In this document: one piece after another, positions 49,412-59,301 of the stretch
Position numbering within the stretch: position 1 is the stretch's first letter
Layout: each line of letters begins with the position of its first letter
Origin: Frateuria defendens
GTDB lineage: Bacteria > Pseudomonadota > Gammaproteobacteria > Xanthomonadales > Rhodanobacteraceae
Direction of reading: 5' to 3'
DNA length: 64,000 nucleotides
NCBI RefSeq assembly: GCF_001182895.1
Contig: NZ_LFQR01000007.1
Location: 1 to 64,000, forward strand
Made by a program: the position numbers and the translations under genes
Notes under the pieces: generated by a model
The model's database searches: none
What the model was told of the DNA's origin: nothing
The model's input: only the letters and a program-made list of their open reading frames with translations

Positions 49412-49993
49412 TCAGCGGGCCAGGCTGCGCAAGGCCAGCTCGGCGATGCCGCGCAGTTCGCCGGCACTGGCGCCGCCGCGCGCGGCCACCTTCATGCCCA
49501 TCAGCGTGGTGGCGATGAAGCGCGCCGACGCCTTGATGTCCAGCGCGGCGTCGATCTCGCCGAGCGCCTGTGCCTCGCCGAGGGTGCGTTCGAGGAAACG
49601 GCCGAGCACCAGCCCGCTTTCGTGGGTGATCTGGCGGACCTGCGCGTCCGCGGTACCGAATTCGCAGATGGCCCCGACGCCCAGGCAGGCGGCGGTTTCG
49701 GCCCTGGCATGGTGCTCGGTGAAATAGCGCAGCATCGCCTCGATCGCCTGCAGCGGCGAGCCGCTGCCGCGCCCCGCGCCGATCAGGTCCGCCACGCTGT
49801 GGGCGCTGTAGCGCCGCAGCGCTTCGAGATAGAGCGAGCGCTTGTCGCCGAAGGCGCCGTACAGGCTTTGCCGGCCAATGCCCATCGCCGCCACGAGTTC
49901 CTCCGTCGAGGTGCCCTCGAAGCCATGTTCGCGGAAGACATGGATGGCGGTGTCGAGGACCTGGTCCCGGTCGAAGTTGCGTGGGCGTGCCAT
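49412..49993 (-). CDS. TetR family repressor
   Basis: The 193-residue protein has a TetR helix-turn-helix at residues 8-55 (VLDTAIHVFREHGFEGTSTEELVAAMGIGRQSLYGAFGDK is the family signature region) and a helical ligand domain after it. A Cys-containing segment TAACLGVGAICEF lies in the ligand domain. It probably represses itself and the SDR gene through the two TTGACTGATC sites. Confidence 0.92.
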   Translation of the reverse strand: MARPRNFDRDQVLDTAIHVFREHGFEGTSTEELVAAMGIGRQSLYGAFGDKRSLYLEALRRYSAHSVADLIGAGRGSGSPLQAIEAMLRYFTEHHARAETAACLGVGAICEFGTADAQVRQITHESGLVLGRFLERTLGEAQALGEIDAALDIKASARFIATTLMGMKVAARGGASAGELRGIAELALRSLAR

Positions 49994-50012
49994 GGCGTCA
50001 TGCTGGCAGTTA

Positions 50013-50028
50013 AGGATAGATCAGTCAA
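50013..50028. promoter_or_regulatory. Second TetR-type operator, ahead of tetR
   Basis: Read on the minus strand, TTGACTGATC (from 50028 to 50019) continues into TATCCT. It matches the first ten bases of the site at 49364-49379 and lies 25 bases before the tetR start codon, so autoregulation is likely. Confidence 0.55.
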
Positions 50029-50110
50029 TAACTATGGCGGCATGGCCGGTGCGCTTCATGCTGCGCCTCTCGCCGCGGCCACGACGGGCCGCGGCGAGAG
50101 GCGCGCCCGC

Positions 50111-50701
50111 TCAGTGGTGGATCGCGTTCCACTGCAGGATCGCGCGGTTCTCGCGGTCGAAGCCCAGCTTGCTCACCGAAGCGGTGCCCAGCACCAGGTG
50201 CGCGCCCATCTGCGCGGAACCCGCGATCCAGCAGCTGGCCAGCACGCGCAGGATGTGCGCGTGGGCGAACAGCGCGATGCGGCCGCGCGTTCCCAGCAGG
50301 CGCTCGATCAAGGATTCGGCGCGCGCCTGGATCGTGGCGGCGTCCTCGCCCTGGGGGATCGGGGAGCTCCACACCGACCAGCCGGGCGTCTCCTTGCGGA
50401 TGTCCAGCGTCTTGCGGCCCTCGTAGATGCCGTAGTTCCACTCCAGCAGGCGCGGCTCCAGCTCGGCGCGGTCGCCCAGCCCCGCCAGGCGGCAGGTCTC
50501 CCGGGCGCGGCCGAGCGGGCTGCACAGCACCAGGTCGAAGGGCTGGCGTTCCAGCAGCGGCTTGAGCGCCTCGGCCTGGCGGCGGCCGTTGTCGGTCAGC
50601 GGGATGTCGGTGCGGCCGGTGTGCTGGCCGGACAGGCTCCACGCGGTTTCGCCATGGCGGATCAGCCAGATTTCGGGACGGTTGTCGGAAGGTAAGCTCA
50701 T
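50111..50701 (-). CDS. Histidine phosphatase family protein (phosphoglycerate mutase-like)
   Basis: The 196-residue protein has the phosphohistidine motif LIRHGETAW (His16), PLTDNGRRQAEAL, SPLGRARET and a second catalytic His in FAHAHILRVL. Proteins of this kind dephosphorylate sugars, nucleotides or phosphoproteins. The substrate cannot be read from sequence. The ATG at MSLPSD gives the normal start. It is divergent from lolA. Confidence 0.9.
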   Translation of the reverse strand: MSLPSDNRPEIWLIRHGETAWSLSGQHTGRTDIPLTDNGRRQAEALKPLLERQPFDLVLCSPLGRARETCRLAGLGDRAELEPRLLEWNYGIYEGRKTLDIRKETPGWSVWSSPIPQGEDAATIQARAESLIERLLGTRGRIALFAHAHILRVLASCWIAGSAQMGAHLVLGTASVSKLGFDRENRAILQWNAIHH

Positions 50702-50948
50702 TGCTGGGATGCGGGTCCGGATCGGTGGATGGAAAGCCCTGTCGCCGCCGTGCAGGCGGCTCGTGTCGCGGCAGGCGCGAAGAGGGCAGGCGTGAGGTAC
50801 GCCGCCCGTCAAACTAGCACGCGGCGGGCGCACGGCTCACCGGCGCGGAGGGATGCTCGGCGCCGCGCCGCGCGCTTACACTAGCCGCCATTAAGCCCGC
50901 GCCGCGCACACTGCGCGGGCCATGACCCGCCTTCGCACAGGGAATCCG

Positions 50949-51611
50949 ATGAAGCGTCTGTTGCTCGTTCTCGCCACCGCCATGCTGGCACTGGGCCTCT
51001 CCGCGCACGCGCAGACCGCCGGGCCGGCGCGGGCGCGGCTCAACGCCTTCGCCAGGGACCTGCACTCGCTCAGCGGCCGCTTCCAGCAGGCCCTGAGCGG
51101 CGGCGAGGGCCAGCCGCCCAAGGCCAGCTCCGGCACGCTGGCCCTGCAGGCGCCGCGGCAGTTCCGCTGGGAAACCACGGCGCCCTACAAGCAGACCATC
51201 GTGGCCGACGGCAGCCGCGTGTGGCTGTACGACCCGGAGCTGGAGCAAGTCACCGTGCGCGTGCAGAGCACCGAGGAATCGCATAGCCCGCTCACCGTGC
51301 TCACGGACTTGAAGCAGATGGACCGCGACTTCAAGGTGAGCGAGCAGGGCGAGCACGACGGCCTGGTGTGGCTGCGCCTCACCTCCGCCGCCAAGGACCC
51401 GCAGTTCGACTACGCCGACCTGGGCTTCGACGCCAGTGGCCTGGCCCGCATGCGCTTCCGCGACCAGCTCGGCGCCGTCACCGACATCCGCTTCAGCGGC
51501 TGGCAGCGCAACATCGAGATCCCGCCGGCCAGCTTCAACTTCGTGCCGCCCAAGGGCGCCGACGTGATCGGCGACCTGCCGGTGATCACCACCCAGCCGA
51601 TCAAGGACTAG
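50949..51611 (+). CDS. lolA: Outer-membrane lipoprotein carrier LolA
   Basis: LolA shuttles lipoproteins from the LolCDE complex through the periplasm to LolB. The 220-residue product has a signal peptide (1-22, ending AHAQ), FARDLHSLSGRFQQ, GTLALQAPRQFRWET, QTIVADGSRVWLYDPELEQVTVR and FNFVPPKGADVIG. ftsK-lolA-rarA adjacency is ancestral in gammaproteobacteria, but here four genes separate or flank them. The upstream ATG at 50922 would add nine unlikely residues. Confidence 0.95.
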   Translation: MKRLLLVLATAMLALGLSAHAQTAGPARARLNAFARDLHSLSGRFQQALSGGEGQPPKASSGTLALQAPRQFRWETTAPYKQTIVADGSRVWLYDPELEQVTVRVQSTEESHSPLTVLTDLKQMDRDFKVSEQGEHDGLVWLRLTSAAKDPQFDYADLGFDASGLARMRFRDQLGAVTDIRFSGWQRNIEIPPASFNFVPPKGADVIGDLPVITTQPIKD

Positions 51612-51666
51612 GGGAAGCCCGCCCCATGCGCCCTGCCGGCAGCCCGCGCCCGAGCAGGCCCTAGCC

Positions 51667-52341
51667 ATGCTGCGCCAGCTGCCGCGCTGGGCCTGGATCG
51701 GCGGCGGCCTGCTGGCCTTCGTCGCCGGCGGCATCAACACGGTCGGCTACCTGTGCTTCCGCCACCAGCCGATCACCCACCTGACCGGCACCAGCACGGA
51801 GATCGGCATCGCCCTGGCCCGCGGCGACGGCGGCGAGGCGTTGCACTGGGTGCTGGCGCTCGGCGCCTTCCTGGCCGGGGCGGTGACGAGCGGCTTCATC
51901 GTGCAGCAGCACACGCTCAAGCTCGGGCGCCGCTACGGCGTGGTGCTGATGATCGAGTCGCTGGCGCTGTTCCTCGCCACGCCGCTGATCCACCAGGGCC
52001 GCGACCTCGGCATCTACTTCGCCTCCGCCGCCTGTGGGCTGCAGAACGCGATGGTGAGCACCTACAGCGGCGCCACCTTCCGCACCACCCACCTCACCGG
52101 CATCTTCACCGACCTCGGCATCTACCTCGGCCAGCGCCTGCGCGGGCTGGAGGTGGACATGCTGCGCATCCACGTCTGCCTGCTGGTGGCGGGGCACTTC
52201 ATCGCCGGCGCCGCGGCCGGCGCACTGGGCTTCGCGCTGTGGCGCGAGCGCGTGCTGCTGGTGCCGGCGGTGCTCACGGGCGTGGTGGGGCTGGGCTACG
52301 CGGTCTACCGCCATTACCGCCTGCCCGGCAACGGGGCTTAG
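51667..52341 (+). CDS. YoaK/DUF1275 membrane protein
   Basis: The 224-residue protein has about six membrane helices. Its text (FVAGGINTVGYLCFRHQPITHLTGTSTEIG, CGLQNAMVSTYSGATFRTTHLTGIFTDLGIYLGQRL) is characteristic of DUF1275. Function is unknown. The conserved Thr-His-Leu-Thr-Gly pair near both ends of the helices suggests a twofold internal repeat. It lies between lolA and rarA, which are usually adjacent. Confidence 0.88.
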   Translation: MLRQLPRWAWIGGGLLAFVAGGINTVGYLCFRHQPITHLTGTSTEIGIALARGDGGEALHWVLALGAFLAGAVTSGFIVQQHTLKLGRRYGVVLMIESLALFLATPLIHQGRDLGIYFASAACGLQNAMVSTYSGATFRTTHLTGIFTDLGIYLGQRLRGLEVDMLRIHVCLLVAGHFIAGAAAGALGFALWRERVLLVPAVLTGVVGLGYAVYRHYRLPGNGA

Positions 52342-52387
52342 CGCCGGCGATCGAAGACAGGCCGAGGCACCACTTCGTGCCCCGCCA

Positions 52388-52470
52388 TGTAGGAGCGCGC
52401 CTTGCGCGCGACCGCGATGCTGCAGCGTTGCCGCTGCGCTGTCTTGTCGCGCGCAAGGCTCACTCCTACA
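52388..52470. repeat. REP doublet (REPIN), best-preserved copy
   Basis: TGTAGGAGCGCGCCTTGCGCGCGAC (52388-52412) faces GTCGCGCGCAAGGCTCACTCCTACA (52446-52470) across 33 bases. Both arms themselves contain GCGCGCC...GGCGCGC-type palindromes. It sits between the DUF1275 gene and rarA. Confidence 0.88.
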
Positions 52471-52536
52471 ACAGCGCAGTCGCGTTTCATGCGTGGGGTG
52501 CTTAGGCATGCGCGGGCGTCGAGCTATCATCGGCGC

Positions 52537-53877
52537 ATGGCTTCCTCCCATCCCCAATTATTCGCCGAGCCCGAGGACCTGAAGCCGCTGGCCGAGCGCA
52601 TGCGGCCGCGCACCCTGGACGAGATCGTCGGCCAGCAGCGCGTGCTGGCGCCCGGCAAGGCGCTGCGCCGCGCGCTGGAAGCCGGGCGCGTGCATTCGAT
52701 GGTGCTGTGGGGGCCGCCGGGCTGCGGCAAGACCACGCTGGCGCTGCTGGTGGCGCACTATGCCGATGCCGACTTCCGCGCCATCTCCGCCGTGCTTTCG
52801 GGCCTGCCCGAGGTGCGCAAGGCGCTGGCCGAGGCGGAGGCGAACTTCGCCCAGGGGCGGCGCACCGTGCTGTTCGTGGACGAGGTGCACCGCTTCAACA
52901 AGGCGCAGCAGGATGCCTTCCTGCCGCACATCGAGAAGGGCGTGATCATCTTCATCGGCGCCACCACCGAGAACCCTTCCTTCGAGCTGAACTCGGCGCT
53001 GCTCTCGCGCTGCCGCGTGCACGTGCTCGAGGCCGTATCGGCGGAGGACATCGTGGCGGCGCTCCGGCGCGCGCTGGCCGACCGCGAACGCGGCCTCGGC
53101 AACCTCAAGCTCGAGGTGGGCGACGAAGCCCTGCACCTGATCGCCCGCGCTGCCGACGGCGACGTGCGCCGCGGCCTCACCCTGCTGGAGATCGCCGGCG
53201 AACTGGCCGAGCAGGATACCGAAGGGCGCGGCCACATCGGCGAGGCCACCCTGGAACAGGTGCTGGCCGACCGCACGCGCCGCTTCGACAAGGGCGGCGA
53301 GCAGTTCTACGACCAGATCTCGGCGCTGCACAAATCCGTGCGCTCCTCCGACCCGGACGCCGCGGTGTATTGGCTGGCCCGCATGCTCGACGGCGGCTGC
53401 GACCCGCTCTACATCGCCCGGCGCCTCACGCGCATGGCGGTGGAGGACGTCGGCCTGGCCGAGCCGCGCGCCTGGCGCATGGCGCTGGACGCCTGGGACA
53501 CCTACGAGCGCCTGGGCAGCCCCGAGGGCGAGCTGGGCCTCGCGCAGCTCGCCATCTGGCTGGCCGTGGCGCCCAAGAGCAACGCCGCCTACATGGCCTA
53601 CAACCAGGCCCGCGCGGTGGTGGGCCAGAGCGGCACGCTGGAGGTGCCCATGCACCTGCGCAACGCGCCCACCAAATTGATGAAGGACCTCGGCTACAAG
53701 AAGGGCTACCAGTACGACCACGACGTCGAGGGCGGCATCGCGCTGGACCAGCAATGCCTGCCCGACGCGCTGGACGGCCTGGTGCTCTACGAGCCGGTGG
53801 AGCGCGGGCTGGAACTGAAGCTGCGCGAGAAACTGCAGGCCCTTCGCGAGGCGCGGCGGGAAGCGCGGCGCAAATGA
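52537..53877 (+). CDS. rarA: Replication-associated recombination protein A
   Basis: RarA (MgsA) is an AAA+ clamp-loader-like ATPase that acts at stalled replication forks. The 446-residue protein has Walker A GPPGCGKT (59-66), Walker B VLFVDEVHRFNKAQQD, the sensor TTENPSFELN and the C-terminal tetramerisation region (MAYNQARAVVGQSGTLEVPMHLRNAPTKLMKDLGYKKGYQY). Starting at MASSHPQL gives the usual length. Confidence 0.96.
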   Translation: MASSHPQLFAEPEDLKPLAERMRPRTLDEIVGQQRVLAPGKALRRALEAGRVHSMVLWGPPGCGKTTLALLVAHYADADFRAISAVLSGLPEVRKALAEAEANFAQGRRTVLFVDEVHRFNKAQQDAFLPHIEKGVIIFIGATTENPSFELNSALLSRCRVHVLEAVSAEDIVAALRRALADRERGLGNLKLEVGDEALHLIARAADGDVRRGLTLLEIAGELAEQDTEGRGHIGEATLEQVLADRTRRFDKGGEQFYDQISALHKSVRSSDPDAAVYWLARMLDGGCDPLYIARRLTRMAVEDVGLAEPRAWRMALDAWDTYERLGSPEGELGLAQLAIWLAVAPKSNAAYMAYNQARAVVGQSGTLEVPMHLRNAPTKLMKDLGYKKGYQYDHDVEGGIALDQQCLPDALDGLVLYEPVERGLELKLREKLQALREARREARRK

Positions 53878-54056
53878 GCGCGCGGGACGACCTGGCGAGG
53901 GCTTGCGGCGGCGGCAGGGCGCCTGGGCTCTTCGCCACGCGCGCCGCGCCTCCCGCAGACGCCGCGCCGGCGTTGCGCGCAGCGGCGTGCATGTCGCGCC
54001 GCGGCGCACGATGATCGCCATCGCCCGCTTCGCCCAGGCTTTCCAAGGAGACTTTC

Positions 54057-55097
54057 GTGGTCGACCGCCGTGACTTCCTCAAGCTCGCCGGGCTCGGCGC
54101 CGCCGCCTCGGGCCTGCGCCTCGGGCCGGCGCAGGCCGAGGGAGTGGAGGTGCCCAGACCACCCGGCGCGCGGGTGATTTCCACCTGGGATTTCGGCGTG
54201 GCCGCCAACCAGGCGGCGTGGAAGGTGCTGCTCGCCGCGGGCGGCGCGGCGCTGGATGCGGTGGAAGCGGGCGTGCGCGTGCCCGAGGCCGCCCCGGACA
54301 ACCCCACCGTAGGCCTGGGGGGCTACCCGGACCGCGACGGCCGCGTCACGCTGGACGCCTGCATCATGGATCACCAGGGCAACTGCGGCGCGGTGGCCGC
54401 CATGGAGCACGTGGTGCATGCGGTGTCGGTGGCACGCCGGGTGATGGAGAAGACGCCGCACGTGATGCTGGTGGGCGACGGCGCCCTGCAGTTCGCGCTG
54501 GCGCAGGGCTTTGAGAAGACCAACCTGCTCACGCCCGCCTCGGAGAAGGCCTGGCGCGAGTGGCTGAAACAATCGCACTACGCGCCCGAGGCCAACATCG
54601 AGAACCGCGCCTACCGCGCGGCGCACGGGCCGGGCGGCGCGGCCAACCACGACACCATCGGCATGCTGGCGCTGGACGCGCACGGCAACCTCTCCGGCGC
54701 CTGCACCACCAGCGGCATGGCGTGGAAGATGCACGGGCGCGTCGGCGACAGCCCGATCATCGGCGCCGGCCTCTATGTCGACAACGAGGTCGGCGGCGCC
54801 ACCTCTACCGGCGTGGGCGAGGAGGTGATCCGCAACGTGGGCAGCTTCGCCGTGGTCGAGCTGATGCGCCAGGGCCGCACGCCGGCGGAAGCCTGTCGCG
54901 AGGTGGTGATGCGCATCGTGCGGCGCAAGCCCGAGCGCGCCCGCAGCCTGCAGGTGGGCTTCCTGGCGATGAGCAAGCGCGGCGAGGTCGGCGCCTTCGC
55001 GATCCAGCAGGGTTTCAGCTACGCCGTATGCGATGCGGCCCGGCAGGACCGCCTGCTGCCCGGCGCCAGCCTGTACCGCGACGAGCCGCCGGCATGA
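54057..55097 (+). CDS. N4-(beta-N-acetylglucosaminyl)-L-asparaginase, Tat-exported
   Basis: The 346-residue Ntn-hydrolase cleaves the GlcNAc-asparagine bond of glycoproteins. A twin-arginine signal (RRDFLK, residues 4-9, then a hydrophobic stretch) indicates export of the folded protein. The autocleavage site is Asp199-Thr200 in NHDTIGMLALD, with Thr200 the new nucleophile. GGATSTGVGEE is the second family motif. The GTG has AAGGAG eight bases upstream. The last four bases overlap cutC. Confidence 0.9.
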   Translation: MVDRRDFLKLAGLGAAASGLRLGPAQAEGVEVPRPPGARVISTWDFGVAANQAAWKVLLAAGGAALDAVEAGVRVPEAAPDNPTVGLGGYPDRDGRVTLDACIMDHQGNCGAVAAMEHVVHAVSVARRVMEKTPHVMLVGDGALQFALAQGFEKTNLLTPASEKAWREWLKQSHYAPEANIENRAYRAAHGPGGAANHDTIGMLALDAHGNLSGACTTSGMAWKMHGRVGDSPIIGAGLYVDNEVGGATSTGVGEEVIRNVGSFAVVELMRQGRTPAEACREVVMRIVRRKPERARSLQVGFLAMSKRGEVGAFAIQQGFSYAVCDAARQDRLLPGASLYRDEPPA

Positions 55098-55828
55098 CCC
55101 CGCGCGCCGCCCCGGCAGGCCTGGAAGTCGCGGCCGATTCGCTGACCTCGGCACTGGCCGCGCAAGAGGGCGGGGCGATGCGGGTGGAGCTGTGCGGCGG
55201 GCTGGACAACGGCGGGCTGACGCCCTCGTTCGGCAGCATCGCGCTGGCGCGTGAGCATCTGCGCATCCCGCTGCACGTGCTGATCCGGCCGCGCGCCGGC
55301 GACTTCGTCTACAGCCCGCTGGAGATCGAGGCGATGCGCCGCGACATCGAGCAGTGCGTGCGGCTGGAGTGCGACGGCATCGTCGTCGGCGCGCTCACGC
55401 CGTCCGGCGAGGTGGACCTGGTAACGATGCGTGCGCTGATCGAGGCCGCCGGGAGCTTGAGCGTCACCTTCCACCGTGCCATCGACGTCAGCCGCGACCC
55501 GCTGTGCGCGCTGGAAGACGTCGCCGCGCTCGGCTGCGCCCGCGTGCTCACCTCGGGCGCCAGCGCCACGGCGATCGAAGGCGCCGGGCTGATCGCCGAA
55601 CTGGTGTACCGCGCCGGCGAACGGCTGGTGGTGATGCCGGGCGCGGGTATCGACGAGCACAACCTGGGGCCGCTGCGCGCCGCCACCGGTGCGCGCGAAT
55701 TCCACGCCTCCGCCCGCTCGCCGGCGCAGGGCGCGGCGCCGTTCCTGCCGGGCCTGGACGCCGCAGTGCCGCGCACCGACGCGGCCCGCGTGCGGCGCAT
55801 GGCGGCCATGCTCCACGGCGGCGGTTGA
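55094..55828 (+). CDS. cutC: CutC family protein
   Basis: CutC is a TIM-barrel protein once linked to copper tolerance, though the copper role is disputed. The 244-residue product has LEVAADSLTSALAAQ, RVELCGGLDNGGLTPSFG, HVLIRPRAGDFVYS, IVVGALTP and TFHRAIDVS, all family signatures. It overlaps the asparaginase gene by ATGA, so the two are translated together. Confidence 0.93.
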   Translation: MTPRAAPAGLEVAADSLTSALAAQEGGAMRVELCGGLDNGGLTPSFGSIALAREHLRIPLHVLIRPRAGDFVYSPLEIEAMRRDIEQCVRLECDGIVVGALTPSGEVDLVTMRALIEAAGSLSVTFHRAIDVSRDPLCALEDVAALGCARVLTSGASATAIEGAGLIAELVYRAGERLVVMPGAGIDEHNLGPLRAATGAREFHASARSPAQGAAPFLPGLDAAVPRTDAARVRRMAAMLHGGG

Positions 55829-55936
55829 AGCCGCCCCGCGCCGCCGCCACGGCCGGCGGCGCCATGCCGCGGCCGCCCTTGCCGTTGCCGCCGCCGCAGG
55901 CATAGATTCGCCGCACCACACGGGGAGGGACGTGTC

Positions 55937-57902
<1,966 letters not shown>

Positions 57903-57993
57903 CCCCGGCCGCATCGGCGCGCCCGGGCATTCCTGCTAGCATGGCCCGCGCACGCCGCCCCGCGGCCTGCCTTTGGGGATATGCAAAGACCAC

Positions 57994-58083
57994 GGAGAGA
58001 TGGCCGAGTGGTTTAAGGCAGCAGTCTTGAAAACTGCCGTAGGTGCAAGCCTACCGTGGGTTCGAATCCCACTCTCTCCGCCA
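57994..58083 (+). tRNA. tRNA-Ser (anticodon UGA)
   Basis: The 7-bp acceptor stem GGAGAGA pairs with TCTCTCC. The D-loop has the usual GGCCGAGTGG, and the anticodon loop is CTTGAAA with TGA. The variable arm is long (class II), the T-loop is GGTTCGAATCC, and CCA is encoded. It reads the UCA and UCG serine codons. tRNA-Ser genes are common integration targets, and an atypical region starts just after it. Confidence 0.97.
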
Positions 58084-58091
58084 AAACGGCA

Positions 58092-58117
58092 AAAAAGCCC
58101 TATTTCTAGGGCTTTTT
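58092..58117 (+). terminator. Intrinsic terminator of tRNA-Ser
   Basis: AAAAAGCCCTA and TAGGGCTTTTT pair around a TTTC loop, followed by GTTG. It lies nine bases after the tRNA. Confidence 0.85.
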
Positions 58118-58320
58118 GTTGCCTGAGGACAGGCGCGTCACCCCACATATCGCTCCACAAATGAGCCAATATGCGCATCCTGAATTACCTGCGCCTTGCC
58201 CCATCTCGCCAGCGACTGCCTTCCTGGCAGGCCCGTGAGACGGGTAGGACCGAAATCACCAGAAGCCTTGGGACAAGAGACATCCTGATTCCCCCACCTC
58301 ACGCATCTAAGGTTGCGAGG

Positions 58321-59117
58321 CTATAGGACAGGGGGGCGTACGCGATAGGTGCCATGCAGGGCGTTCTTGATGTTGCCCAACACCGTATTGACCCACCAGA
58401 AGATGGGGCCTCGCTGGGTGGGCCGCCGCCGGTGACCAGCGGGACGTGGGTGCAGTCCGCTTCAAGCACGCCGGGAAGCCGTTCAACCCGTCGCTCACCA
58501 CCGCCGCGCCAGGCACAGATGATGCCTCGCCCGCGACGCCAGTACCGTCTTGCGGAATCCCGGTATCGCGTCCATCCGCATGGCGATGGGATGACCCTCC
58601 CGATTGCATTGCACGGCCGCCACAAACGGCGTCTTGCCGGGACTGCCGCGCCCGGTGCCGCCGCCGTGGCGTTCCCCACCCCAGTAGGCATCGTCCACCT
58701 GCACGATCCCGCCCAGCGCCTGGTCGCTGTCACGTTTGACCATGGCCTGCCTCAACTTGTGCTTGAGCGGCCAGGCTGTGTTGTACGACACCCAGTTGCC
58801 GGCGCAGGGCCAGCGCCGAGATGACGTTCTTGTGCTGGGTCATCAGGTAGATCGCCAGGAACCATGTGCCAGGGGCAGCCGGGTCCGTGCGAACAGGGTG
58901 CCGCTGGTCAGCGATACCTGGCGCTTGCAGCGGTTGCACTGGTACGCATCCCGCTGCGCGAGGTGGCAGTGCCCCGTGTGGCCACAGTCCGGGCAGTGGA
59001 ATTCACCGGGCCAGCGTGCCTTCGCCACGTTTCGCGGCACTGCGCTTCGGTACCGTAACGATCAAGAAAGGTCATCAAGCTCATGCCCGCCTGAAATTGC
59101 ACCCGATTCTTCTTCAC
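58321..59117 (-). pseudogene. Frameshifted IS1595-family transposase
   Basis: Reading the minus strand from 59117, parts of one transposase appear in successive frames. The order is the start (MKKNRVQFQAGMSLMTFLDRYG), a zinc ribbon (CPDCGHTGH, CNRCKRQ), FLAIYLMTQHKNVISAL, then SYNTAWPLKHKLRQAM and GGIVQVDDAYWGGER with the catalytic-domain acidic residues. HVPLVTGGG and, in a further frame, WVNTVLGNIKNALHGTY close it. At least five frame changes are needed. It ends at a TAG at about 58321. No terminal repeats were found, so the element is an old relic. Confidence 0.82.
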
Positions 59118-59301
59118 GACGCTTCCTCCGCCTGTTCAGACGGTTGCAGCGTCTACGCTTGCCGTATCACAGGCTGCAACAAGTGGGGGAATCCGGTCGG
59201 CCGTTGCGAAGCAGCCATGACGTGGCTTTGGTGTCACAGCAGCGGGCGTGGCGGATACCAGCTACGATTGGAGCAATTCGCTGTTCCTGAAAAGGAAAAA
59301 C

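Noticed and set aside
59118-59301. A retron-like or other structured RNA gene ahead of the AAA-TOPRIM gene
   Set aside because: No reverse transcriptase gene and no strong stem pattern is visible in the 184-base leader.
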